7,575 bases of DNA. It comes from Rhodospirillales bacterium (GTDB lineage Bacteria; Pseudomonadota; Alphaproteobacteria; Rhodospirillales; Casp-alpha2). A program made the translations under genes and the position numbers. Location of the stretch: the NCBI GenBank assembly GCA_028282185.1, contig JANQIJ010000020.1, forward strand, positions 1-7,575, read 5' to 3'. Of the stretch, positions 1 through 6,284 are shown in pieces. Within the stretch, counting starts at the first letter, position 1. Each line of letters opens with the position of its first letter. The notes beneath the pieces were generated by a model, which saw nothing but the letters and a program-made list of their open reading frames with translations, ran no database searches and had not been told where the DNA came from.

Positions 1-139
1 CCTGATCCGCGCTGTCTTCGATGCCCTCTACCCACAGAACCCGACCTTCACCCTGGCCGACGTCCTGGCCCTGATCGACGCCCGACCCGAATTGGCCGAG
101 ATCAATCGGAATGTCCGCCACAGGTGGGTTTCCGCATGA
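1..139 (+). CDS. C-terminal end of a probable SpsF-type cytidylyltransferase (partial, 5' end outside window)
   Basis: Only the last 45 codons are present, read from base 2 to the TGA at 137-139. The tail includes LIRAVFDALYPQNPTFTLAD and later ARPELAEINRNV. From memory, this pattern (a LIRxxFxALYP block, a short helix, then a PEL..IN block) is typical of the C-terminus of COG1861/SpsF-type nucleotidyltransferases found in spore-coat and nonulosonic acid clusters. If so, it could supply the CMP-activation step (PseF role) for the pseudaminic acid made by the downstream genes. The nucleotide-binding N-terminus is not visible, so catalytic residues cannot be checked. Its stop codon overlaps the next start in an ATGA, which suggests co-translation with the downstream gene. 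The family call rests on a short tail and is moderate. Confidence 0.55.
   Translation, partial: LIRAVFDALYPQNPTFTLADVLALIDARPELAEINRNVRHRWVSA
122..128 (+). promoter_or_regulatory. Ribosome binding site that fixes the start of the 647-residue protein
   Basis: AGGTGGG lies 7 bases upstream of the ATG at 136 and resembles the Shine-Dalgarno consensus. The in-frame GTG at 124 lies inside this site and has no comparable site of its own upstream. Together with the ATGA overlap at 136-139, this favours ATG 136 as the start. Confidence 0.6.
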
Positions 140-2079
140 GTGCCGGGCCCGACCGCCGGCCGGTTGTCGTGATGCGGCGGCTGACGCCGGCCAATCTGCC
201 GGTCGCCCTTTTGTACCGCATGTCGGGACGCCGGGTGATCTTTCTGGAGCCCCTGGGCGCCCTGCGGTCCGCCTCGGCGGTGGCGTGGCTCGGCCGCCTG
301 GGCCTTGAATGGGTTGACTATCACGCCTATGGAGGCTTCAAGGCGAACAGCGACCTGCGCGTCGCAGCCGACTACGCCAGGCAACTGACAACCGGGATTT
401 GCGCCGCCGATCTGGCCGACCTGTGTCGGCGGGCACCCGGCCTGACCGACCAACCAGAGAAGGCGCGATGCCTGCTCTACGATCACCTCGTCAGAAGCAT
501 GTCCCCGGTGGTCCCGGCTTACGCCCTGGCCGAGTATTTTCAGGACCAGGGCTCGGGTGCACAGGTCTTTCACGCGCCCGGCCCCCTGGATGCCCTGATC
601 GCCGCCGGCAAGGTCACCCAGGTGCGCAACCGTTTTCCGCGATGGGCCGGTGTCGTCCTGTCGGCCTTGTCCCCGGTTGCCTGGGTCTGGCTCGCCTGGG
701 CAATGAAAGGGCTGGTCCGGCGCGTGGCCGCCCCCCGGCAGACGCTACCCGGCGCCGGCGATCCGTCGGCTTCGGCGCGGTCATCCCGGCCGGCCGACGT
801 ATTGTTCTTCCCGCATATGGGATTGGCCTACGGAAAGCTCTTCGCCAAGGACCAATTCTACGCCGACGATCCGGAGAGCCCGTTTCACCCATCCCGCATC
901 CACCACGTGGAATTGGGCTGGTTGTTGCCGGAGGCCTTTCGCCAAAAGGTCGTCGAAGATTACCGGCGGCTGGATGCCTCGGTGACCATCCTCGATCTAG
1001 CCCAAAGGTCGACGCAAGACAAAGCCGCGACCATATTGGCTTGGTTCCGCCGGGCCTTGGGACGCCCTGTGCCCTGGGCCCGGGCAATGACCCTTGGCCG
1101 CTTGGAACTGCAGTGCCGTGCCTACCACGAGACGTTTCAGGATCTACGGGGCGCCCGTCTGGCGTTGATCGATTCGGACAACCTGTTCCCCCGCGTCGGG
1201 ATCATCGCCCTGCAAGCGATGGGCATCAAGGTGGCGACGGTTCAAGAACGCTTCATGAGCGCCTTTCACCGGGCATTCGTCCCGATGTTCGACCTGCTTT
1301 GTGTCCACGGCCCCTTTGTCGAAGGGCGGGTCCGCGCCAATGATCAGGCCTGCGTCAGCGAGATCGCCGTCACCGGCGACCCGCACGTCGAAAAGATCGC
1401 CAACAACCGAACACGGGCCAGGTCCGAACGGGTCGGCCGCTTCGCTGGGTTTAACCGGGTCTGCCTGGCCCTCGACTATCACAGCCTTGAGGATCCCTTT
1501 GCCAACGCCATGACCTACGGTCCGGATTGGCGTAGCAATCTGATGTTCTACGATGCTGTCGCCGATTTGGCGGCCGCCCATCCGGATTGCGCCGTGGTGG
1601 TCCGGGGCAAGAACGACGCTTGGCTGGACGTGCCCCAAATGGCCCGGGGGCGGGCGCGCCTGGGCGGCCTGCAGAATGTGTTCATCGACCGCGAATACGA
1701 CCGGTTTGACCGCTCTTACGAACTGGCGGCCATGGCCGATTTGGTGGTCGCGCGCTATACCTCGCTTTGCGACCAATGCCTGGCAGCCGGGATTCCGGTG
1801 TTGATGTTCGATGCCTTGCCCAACGGCGACCGGCATTGGTCGCTGCATGACTATGACCGCTATCCCGTCATGGTCCGTTCCGTGGACGAGCTCCTTCGGC
1901 GGGCGGCGGCGGTCCTGCGTGACGGCGATTTCATGGACCCGGGCGCCTTCGCTGAAATGCGCCGGCTCTATTACGGTGTCGGTCCCGGTGTTCCTCCGGC
2001 CCGTCAAGTTCTGCAGAACACGCTCCGCCGAGCGCTGGACGACCACCTGGACGCGCTGCTGCAAAGGGCCGTGACCTGA
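136..2079 (+). CDS. Large uncharacterised protein with a GT-B glycosyltransferase-like C-terminal half
   Basis: I do not recognise the family of this 647-residue protein. Residues about 170-194 are strongly hydrophobic (WAGVVLSALSPVAWVWLAWA), which could be one membrane segment or a buried helix. No signal peptide is visible. The C-terminal part looks like the donor-binding half of a GT-B enzyme: a strand start (VCLALDYHS), a VVVRGKND segment, an FIDRE strand, then ELAAMADLVVARYTSLCDQC from residue 529, followed by AAGIPVLMFD. That layout recalls CDP-glycerol or capsule-type transferases, where Ser and a nearby Glu hold the nucleotide; here Asp546 or Gln547 sits near the Glu position. I see no GPSL-type motif that would suggest a Maf flagellin transferase. 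Given its place between a putative nucleotidyltransferase and pseG, transfer of Pse or assembly of the glycan is a reasonable guess. The start is ATG 136, with a good ribosome site. The gene is certain; the function is inferred. Confidence 0.85.
   Translation: MSAGPDRRPVVVMRRLTPANLPVALLYRMSGRRVIFLEPLGALRSASAVAWLGRLGLEWVDYHAYGGFKANSDLRVAADYARQLTTGICAADLADLCRRAPGLTDQPEKARCLLYDHLVRSMSPVVPAYALAEYFQDQGSGAQVFHAPGPLDALIAAGKVTQVRNRFPRWAGVVLSALSPVAWVWLAWAMKGLVRRVAAPRQTLPGAGDPSASARSSRPADVLFFPHMGLAYGKLFAKDQFYADDPESPFHPSRIHHVELGWLLPEAFRQKVVEDYRRLDASVTILDLAQRSTQDKAATILAWFRRALGRPVPWARAMTLGRLELQCRAYHETFQDLRGARLALIDSDNLFPRVGIIALQAMGIKVATVQERFMSAFHRAFVPMFDLLCVHGPFVEGRVRANDQACVSEIAVTGDPHVEKIANNRTRARSERVGRFAGFNRVCLALDYHSLEDPFANAMTYGPDWRSNLMFYDAVADLAAAHPDCAVVVRGKNDAWLDVPQMARGRARLGGLQNVFIDREYDRFDRSYELAAMADLVVARYTSLCDQCLAAGIPVLMFDALPNGDRHWSLHDYDRYPVMVRSVDELLRRAAAVLRDGDFMDPGAFAEMRRLYYGVGPGVPPARQVLQNTLRRALDDHLDALLQRAVT
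2063..2068 (+). promoter_or_regulatory. Ribosome binding site supporting a CTG start for pseG
   Basis: AAAGGG ends 7 bases before the CTG at 2076, a normal Shine-Dalgarno spacing. The site lies inside the last codons of the upstream gene. It is a purine-rich stretch in an otherwise GC-mixed region and supports initiation at the CTG that overlaps the upstream stop codon. Confidence 0.45.
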
Positions 2080-3140
2080 GCGCCGCGGGCATCCCGCTGG
2101 CGGCCTTCCGCGCCGATGCCTCACCCGGCATCGGCGGCGGCCATGTGGTCCGCTGTCTTGCCTTGGCGACGGCGTTGCGGCGTCGCGGTTGGAAGACCCT
2201 GTTCGCGGTGAGCAAGGAAACGATCACGATGCTGGGCGAAGAGTATTTCGAGGGGAACCGGCTGATTGTCCTTGCAGCTGAAGAGGCCAACGCGCCCGAT
2301 GTCCTGCTCGACCGCCTGCCAACCACCATGGACGCCGTGGTCCTCGACCATTACGACCTGGACCATGCCTTCGAGGCGGCCTTGCACGGTCGGATCGGAA
2401 TGCTTTGCGCAATCGACGACTTGGCCAACCGGCGCCACGACTGCGATATACTTATCGATTGCACACCGGGACGCCGCGATGCGGCCTATGCCTCACGGGT
2501 GCCTGATCGGTGCCGCTTGATGCTGGGCCCCGGGTTCGCCCTCTTACGCCCGGCATTCATCAACGCCAGGTCAGCCTCGTTGGCGCGGCGTCGCGAGACA
2601 GGCGCGCCCCGACGGTTGCTCGTCTCCTTCGGCATGACCGATCCGGGCAACCTCACCGAACAGGCCCTGAGAGGCATCTCGGAAAGCGGCCTTGCCGTCG
2701 CCATCGACGTCGTCCTCGGAACGGCGGCGGCGGCCCTGGGCCAGGTGCGCGACCGGCTGGCGTCGATGACCCAAAAGGTCACGTTGCACGTCGACGCCGC
2801 AAGCGCGACGATGGCCGAGCTCGGCGCCGCCGCCGACCTGGCGATCGGCGCCGGGGGCGGGTCGGCCTTGGAGCGTTGTTGCCTGGGCCTGCCGTCGATA
2901 ACCCTGGCCGCCGCCGATAACCAGAAATTGAACCTTCAGGGGCTGATCCAAGCGGAAGCGGTGATCAGCCTTGCCGACGACGACCGCCCGCTCACCGAAC
3001 GCATCGCCGAAAGCTTGCGGGAAGTTTGGCGTTCGCCAACGACTCTCGTGTCCGTATCCGCCAATGCCGCGCGGCTGTGCGACGGCCTGGGCGCCGATCG
3101 GATCGCGGGAGAGATGGACGCCCAGCGGCGGGCCGCGTAA
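2076..3140 (+). CDS. pseG: UDP-2,4-diacetamido-2,4,6-trideoxy-beta-L-altropyranose hydrolase (PseG)
   Basis: PseG removes UDP from the altropyranose intermediate, giving the free sugar that PseI condenses with PEP; it is a cytosolic, MurG-like GT-B enzyme. Visible hallmarks are FRADASPGIGGGHVVRCLAL near the N-terminus, whose His23 matches the catalytic His of the family G-x-GH motif (His17 in the Campylobacter enzyme), then LLVSFGMTDP around residues 180-190, and GAGGGSALERCCLGLP from residue 258 followed by DNQ, the nucleotide-binding signature. The first conventional start, GTG 2145, comes directly after the catalytic His and would destroy the motif. No ATG, GTG or TTG lies in frame in the preceding 75 bases. 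CTG 2076 overlaps the upstream TGA as CTGA, has a ribosome site, and gives a typical ten-residue lead to FRADAS; CTG 2097 is a weaker alternative. From 2076 the product is 354 residues, longer than the roughly 274-residue Campylobacter protein. The family call is very secure and the exact start less so. Confidence 0.93.
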   Translation: MSAAGIPLAAFRADASPGIGGGHVVRCLALATALRRRGWKTLFAVSKETITMLGEEYFEGNRLIVLAAEEANAPDVLLDRLPTTMDAVVLDHYDLDHAFEAALHGRIGMLCAIDDLANRRHDCDILIDCTPGRRDAAYASRVPDRCRLMLGPGFALLRPAFINARSASLARRRETGAPRRLLVSFGMTDPGNLTEQALRGISESGLAVAIDVVLGTAAAALGQVRDRLASMTQKVTLHVDAASATMAELGAAADLAIGAGGGSALERCCLGLPSITLAAADNQKLNLQGLIQAEAVISLADDDRPLTERIAESLREVWRSPTTLVSVSANAARLCDGLGADRIAGEMDAQRRAA

Positions 3141-3150
3141 GGCGCCACAT

Positions 3151-3180
3151 GCCTTCGCCGGGGGCAATGGGAACGAAGGC
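3151..3180 (+). other. Short inverted repeat in the pseG-pseI gap
   Basis: GCCTTCG at 3151-3157 pairs with CGAAGGC at 3174-3180 across a 16-base loop. It lies in the 74-base gap between the pseG stop and the chosen pseI start. The stem is only 7 bp, the loop is wide, and no T-run follows, so it is not a convincing terminator. It may be chance, or a weak mRNA hairpin between the two cistrons. Confidence 0.25.
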
Positions 3181-3214
3181 GATCAATGATGCCGAAGTTG
3201 GAAACAGCCGCACC

Positions 3215-4285
3215 ATGAGCCAATTCTCAATCGACGGTCGAGCCATCGGCGCAGGTGAACCGCCTTTCCTGATCGCCGAGCTGTCAGGCAACCATAATGG
3301 CGACATGGCCCGCGCCCTACGCCTAGTGGACAAGGCGGCGGAATCCGGCGCCGACGCCATCAAACTGCAGACCTACACCGCCGACACCATCACCATCGAT
3401 CACGCTGGTCCGGGGTTCACGATCTCCGGCGGCCTGTGGGACGGGCGCACGCTCCATGATCTATACCAGGAAGCCCATACACCTTGGGATTGGCACCCGG
3501 AGCTGTTTGCGCGCGCGCGCGCGGGGGGGCTGATTGTATTCAGCTCACCGTTCGACGAAACGGCGATCGATTTCCTCGAGGAACAGAACTGCCCGGCCTA
3601 CAAGATCGCGTCCTTTGAGGCCATGGACCTACCCCTGGTGGCCAAGGCGGCCGCCACGGGCAAGCCGATGATCGCCTCCACCGGCATGGTCGATGAGGAT
3701 GAAATCGCCGAACTCATTACCACGGCGCGCCAGAGCGGCGGCGCGGGACTGGCCTTGCTGCATTGTGTCAGCGCCTATCCGGCGCCGGTGACGGCGTCGA
3801 ACCTTCGCGCCATCCCGGTCTTGGCCGAACGCCACGGCACGGTGGTTGGACTGTCCGATCATACCCCGGGCTCGGCGGTCGCCGTCGCCGCGGTGAGTCT
3901 GGGTGCGGCGATTATTGAAAAACACTTCTGCTTGTCTCGCGCCGACGGCGGTGTCGACGCCGCGTTTTCCCTGGAACCCGATGAGTTCCGCCGGCTGGCT
4001 GACGACTGCCGCACGGCTTGGCAGGCCCTGGGCGAGGTCAGGCTCGGCCGTCAGGCCGCCGCCGAGCCCAATCTCCAGTTCCGCCGTTCGCTCTACGCCG
4101 TCCGGGACATTGCGGCGGGTGAGATCATGACGGGCGAAAACGTTCGGTCCATTCGCCCGGGCTACGGGCTGGCGCCGAAACACTTGGACCAGGTGGTCGG
4201 CCGCCGCGCCGCGGGCGAGATCCCCCGCGGCACGCCGCTCTCGTGGGACCTGTTCGCCGGGGACGAGGCCCGGGAAGAGGAATAA
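3215..4285 (+). CDS. pseI: Pseudaminic acid synthase (PseI)
   Basis: PseI condenses 2,4-diacetamido-2,4,6-trideoxy-L-altrose, released by PseG, with phosphoenolpyruvate to form pseudaminic acid, using a divalent metal. It is a cytosolic NeuB-family TIM-barrel enzyme with a C-terminal antifreeze-like SAF domain. The 356-residue product shows FLIAELSGNHNG (residues 18-29), IKLQTYTADT (49-58), ISGGLWDGRTLHDLYQEAHT (70-89), FSSPFD (109-114), YKIASFEAMD (129-138), GLSDHT (212-217) and EKHF (235-238). His216 and His237 match the metal-binding histidines of the NeuB family. The GGLWDGRTL block followed by TPWDWH favours PseI over sialic acid (NeuB) or legionaminic acid (LegI) synthases. The SAF domain covers about residues 291-347. 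Start choice: ATG 3215 gives the usual family N-terminus but has only a weak GGA site 12 bases upstream. ATG 3149, in frame, has AAGG at 6 bases and would add 22 non-conserved residues. A (GC)7-G7 tract lies at 3509-3529. Confidence 0.96.
   Translation: MSQFSIDGRAIGAGEPPFLIAELSGNHNGDMARALRLVDKAAESGADAIKLQTYTADTITIDHAGPGFTISGGLWDGRTLHDLYQEAHTPWDWHPELFARARAGGLIVFSSPFDETAIDFLEEQNCPAYKIASFEAMDLPLVAKAAATGKPMIASTGMVDEDEIAELITTARQSGGAGLALLHCVSAYPAPVTASNLRAIPVLAERHGTVVGLSDHTPGSAVAVAAVSLGAAIIEKHFCLSRADGGVDAAFSLEPDEFRRLADDCRTAWQALGEVRLGRQAAAEPNLQFRRSLYAVRDIAAGEIMTGENVRSIRPGYGLAPKHLDQVVGRRAAGEIPRGTPLSWDLFAGDEAREEE
3509..3529 (+). repeat. (GC)7 dinucleotide run joined to a G7 homopolymer inside pseI
   Basis: Bases 3509-3522 are seven GC units, followed at once by seven G at 3523-3529. 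In the pseI frame they encode ARARAGG (residues 99-105), ahead of the conserved FSSPF block. Such tracts can slip during replication, and a gain or loss would frameshift pseI. The residues fit a helix of the barrel, so the tract may be only a by-product of GC-rich codon choice. Confidence 0.8.
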
Positions 4286-4316
4286 AAGCGACCATGACGA
4301 CGACAACAAACGATAA

Positions 4317-4322
4317 AGGAAG
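4317..4322 (+). promoter_or_regulatory. Strong ribosome binding site of pseB
   Basis: AGGAAG lies 5 bases upstream of the pseB ATG at 4328, in an A-rich stretch that is unusual for this GC-rich window. pseB is the one complete gene here whose start neither overlaps nor closely depends on the upstream stop and that also has a near-consensus site, so it can probably initiate independently. Confidence 0.7.
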
Positions 4323-4327
4323 CCCAA

Positions 4328-5314
4328 ATGGCAACGTTGGATGACCGGTCCATACTGATCACGGGGGGCACTGGGTCCTTCGGCCAGAGCTTCGTGCGTC
4401 ACATACTGGCCACGTCGAACCCCAAACGCGTCATCGTCTATTCCCGCGATGAACTGAAGCAATTCGAGATGGCTCAGAAAGTCGACGCAGAGAATCTGCG
4501 CTACTTCATTGGCGACGTGCGCGACTATGATCGCCTGGAGGGGGCGCTCGACGGCGTCGACACGGTGATCCACGCGGCGGCGCTCAAGCAAGTGGTGGCC
4601 GCCGAATACAATCCCATCGAATGCATCAAGACAAATGTCCTTGGCGCCGAGAATGTCATCAACGCGGCCATCAAGCGGGGCGTCAAGGATGTCATCGCCC
4701 TGTCGACGGACAAGGCCGTCAACCCGGTCAATCTATACGGCGCCACCAAGCTCTGTTCCGACAAGCTGTTCATCGCCGCCAACCACTTGGGCCGACGCAC
4801 GCCGACCCGGTTTTCCGTCGTCCGATACGGCAACGTCATGGGGTCCAGGGGCAGCGTCGTGCCGTTCTTCATGGACAAACGGCAGAGCGGCGTCCTACCG
4901 ATCACCGACGAACGCATGACGCGGTTCTGGATCACCCTGGACCAGGGGGTGCGCTTCGTCGAAAACAGCCTGGCCCGGATGACCGGCGGTGAAATTTTCG
5001 TGCCCAAGATCCCGTCGCTACGAATCACCGACTTGGCCCAGGCCATCGCGCCGGAATGCAAGATTGAGATCGTCGGCATCCGCCCCGGCGAGAAGATCCA
5101 CGAAGTCCTGGTGCCCAACGAGGATGCGCCGCAAACCAAGGAGTTCGAAGACAGTTTCGTCATCGAGCCGACGACCCCCTTATGGGTCGAGCCGAGCAAA
5201 CGGTCCTTCGGCGGGCCCGGCGGACGTCCCGTTGCCGCGGACTTCCAGTACGCCAGCGACACCAACGATCATTGGATGACGCCCGAAGACGTGAAGGTTC
5301 TGCTCGACCTATGA
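4328..5314 (+). CDS. pseB: UDP-N-acetylglucosamine 4,6-dehydratase, inverting (PseB)
   Basis: PseB carries out the first step of pseudaminic acid synthesis: C4 oxidation, C4,6-dehydration and C5 inversion of UDP-GlcNAc to a 4-keto-L-arabino sugar, with bound NADP. It belongs to the extended short-chain dehydrogenases (FlaA1 type). The 328-residue length is normal. Visible are the nucleotide-binding GGTGSFG at residues 13-19, SRDELKQFEM (39-48), AALKQVVAAEYNPIECIKTN (84-103), and STDKAVNPVNLYGATK (126-141). Asp128 and Lys129 match the catalytic pair of the Helicobacter enzyme, and Tyr137 with Lys141 is the SDR YxxxK. RYGNVMGSRGSVVPFF (166-181) and IRPGEKIHE (251-259) are also typical of PseB rather than of the retaining, membrane-anchored PglF/WbpM types. 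The gene starts 42 bases after pseI with a strong ribosome site. Its stop overlaps the next ATG in an ATGA at 5311, the position where pseC would normally begin. Confidence 0.96.
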   Translation: MATLDDRSILITGGTGSFGQSFVRHILATSNPKRVIVYSRDELKQFEMAQKVDAENLRYFIGDVRDYDRLEGALDGVDTVIHAAALKQVVAAEYNPIECIKTNVLGAENVINAAIKRGVKDVIALSTDKAVNPVNLYGATKLCSDKLFIAANHLGRRTPTRFSVVRYGNVMGSRGSVVPFFMDKRQSGVLPITDERMTRFWITLDQGVRFVENSLARMTGGEIFVPKIPSLRITDLAQAIAPECKIEIVGIRPGEKIHEVLVPNEDAPQTKEFEDSFVIEPTTPLWVEPSKRSFGGPGGRPVAADFQYASDTNDHWMTPEDVKVLLDL

Positions 5315-5360
5315 CCCGGGTCGTCGGATACGGGCGCCACCCCATCGACACGTCGGGCAT

Positions 5361-5379
5361 CGCCGCCGCTTGGGCGGCG
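5361..5379 (+). other. GC-only 7-bp hairpin just before the methyltransferase ribosome site
   Basis: CGCCGCC at 5361-5367 pairs perfectly with GGCGGCG at 5373-5379 around a 5-base loop. It lies within the pseC-like stub and 9 bases before the GGGGAG ribosome site. No T-run follows, so it is not an intrinsic terminator. It may affect mRNA processing or initiation of the next gene, or be chance in Ala/Arg-rich GC-rich coding sequence. Confidence 0.35.
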
Positions 5380-5388
5380 CGCCAGAAC

Positions 5389-5394
5389 GGGGAG
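5389..5394 (+). promoter_or_regulatory. Ribosome binding site selecting the GTG start of the FkbM methyltransferase
   Basis: GGGGAG lies 5 bases upstream of the GTG at 5400. It supports that GTG over the in-frame TTG at 5370, which would add ten unconserved residues and lacks a clear site. Confidence 0.65.
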
Positions 5395-5399
5395 ACCGC

Positions 5400-6284
5400 G
5401 TGAGCGCCCGCCGGCTGGTAAAGTCGATGCTTGCCGGGGCCGTCGGCTTGGCGACGGCGCCGCTGGGAAAGGGTGGCCGGCGGCGGTTGCTCGGCGTGAT
5501 GCGCGTCGGCATGAAGATCGCCGGTTACGACGAAACGGTGATCGAGATCGTCACACCCGGCGGCACGGTGCGGTTTTACTGCCTGGGCGACCTGCCGCGC
5601 TGGCGGGCGGAGACCCTGTTGACCAAAGAGCCCGAAACCATTGATTGGCTCGACGGTTTAGACACGGCGGACGTGCTGTACGACGTCGGCGCCAACATCG
5701 GAGCCTACACGCTTTACGCGGCAGCCGCGAAGGGCGCGCGCGTCCTGGCCTTCGAGCCGCTGCCGTCCAATTACTATCTGCTCAACCGCAATATCGAAGA
5801 AAACGACCTTGCCCACCGCGTGACCGCCTACTGCCTGGCCTTCTCCGACGACGACCAGCTTGGGGTGTTTCACGCCCAGGACACGGCCTTCGGCGCTGCC
5901 TTGTCGAGCTTCGGGGAAGCCCTGGAACAAGCCGGTCAGACTCACGCCTCGGACTTCGAACAGGGGATGATCGGCATGCGCCTCGATCGCTTTATTGACG
6001 CCTATGCGCCGCCATTTCCGACCCACATCAAGATCGACGTCGACGGCAACGAAGAACAGATTGTCAAAGGCGCCGAAAAGACCCTGAGCGATCCCCGTCT
6101 CAAGTCGGTGTCCGTAGAATTGGACGATACCCGGGGCGCAGAGCGGGACAGGGTCGTCGCCCTGGTCGAAGACGCCGGCCTGACGTTCACGGCGAAACGC
6201 CGGGCTGCGATTTTCGACAACACGCCGGCGGCCAGCACCTACAATTTCCACTTCCACCGCAAGCCGTCGGGACCGGGGATATGA
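5400..6284 (+). CDS. FkbM-family SAM-dependent methyltransferase
   Basis: FkbM-type enzymes transfer a methyl group from S-adenosylmethionine, often to a hydroxyl of a sugar or polyketide, and are frequent in surface-glycan clusters. The 294-residue product has the SAM-binding motif LYDVGANIGAYTLYAA at residues 93-108, the acidic ribose-binding strand VLAFEPLPSN at 115-124 with Glu119, and the family C-terminal block HIKIDVDGNEEQIVKGAE at 209-226. About 90 residues precede the Rossmann core, including a basic, Arg/Gly-rich N-terminus. There is no signal peptide, so it should act in the cytosol. The start is GTG 5400, which overlaps the stub stop (GTGA) and has a good ribosome site. It probably O-methylates pseudaminic acid or another residue of the same glycan, but the substrate cannot be read from the sequence. 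Its stop overlaps the next ATG at 6281. Confidence 0.92.
   Translation: MSARRLVKSMLAGAVGLATAPLGKGGRRRLLGVMRVGMKIAGYDETVIEIVTPGGTVRFYCLGDLPRWRAETLLTKEPETIDWLDGLDTADVLYDVGANIGAYTLYAAAAKGARVLAFEPLPSNYYLLNRNIEENDLAHRVTAYCLAFSDDDQLGVFHAQDTAFGAALSSFGEALEQAGQTHASDFEQGMIGMRLDRFIDAYAPPFPTHIKIDVDGNEEQIVKGAEKTLSDPRLKSVSVELDDTRGAERDRVVALVEDAGLTFTAKRRAAIFDNTPAASTYNFHFHRKPSGPGI

Larger units (their letters stand above)
5311..5403 (+). pseudogene. 30-codon ORF resembling the N-terminal stub of PseC aminotransferase
   Basis: This short ORF starts in an ATGA overlap with the pseB stop and ends in a GTGA overlap with the next gene. Its peptide contains VVGYGRHPIDTSGIAAAWAA. The YGR..ID...IAA pattern is how PseC and related DegT/DnrJ/EryC1 aminotransferases commonly begin, and pseC usually follows pseB directly. 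PseC transfers an amino group from glutamate to C4 of the PseB product. Nothing after residue 30 continues that family: the PLP-binding regions are absent and the frame meets TGA at 5401. The simplest reading is a remnant left by a deletion that fused the start of pseC to the region before the methyltransferase gene. Alternatively it is a small coupling ORF whose resemblance is chance. Homology over about 20 residues is weak evidence. Confidence 0.45.

Noticed and set aside
399..1343. 314-codon forward open frame in another reading frame of the GT-B-like gene
   Set aside because: Its product is rich in Arg, Pro and Gly with no domain, as expected of a shifted read of GC-rich sequence, and the overlapping frame gives a sensible protein.
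136..2079. Identification of the 647-residue protein as a Maf-type flagellin glycosyltransferase
   Set aside because: The size and context fit, but I find no GPSL-like motif or other Maf signature in the sequence.
1144..2124. Long reverse-strand open frame (326 codons) opposite the GT-B-like gene
   Set aside because: It lies entirely opposite a gene with clear coding character, shows no recognisable domain, and is typical of the open antisense frames of GC-rich coding DNA. The same applies to the reverse-strand frames at 28-573, 614-1087, 2571-3167, 3629-4591, 4525-5265, 5658-6257 and 7091-7567.
2145..3140. pseG starting at GTG 2145
   Set aside because: This would remove the catalytic GGGH motif that is encoded in frame immediately upstream.
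3151..3180. Transcription terminator between pseG and pseI
   Set aside because: The stem is 7 bp with a 16-base loop and no following T-run, and the downstream genes belong to the same pathway.
4294..4344. 16-codon ORF (ATG ACG ACG ACA ...) ahead of and overlapping the pseB start
   Set aside because: It has only a poorly spaced purine stretch upstream and no conserved feature. The A-rich DNA is better explained as the unstructured ribosome site region of pseB. A leader peptide remains possible but unsupported.
5370..5399. N-terminal extension of the methyltransferase from TTG 5370
   Set aside because: GTG 5400 has a strong ribosome site and overlaps the preceding stop. The ten added residues have no family support.
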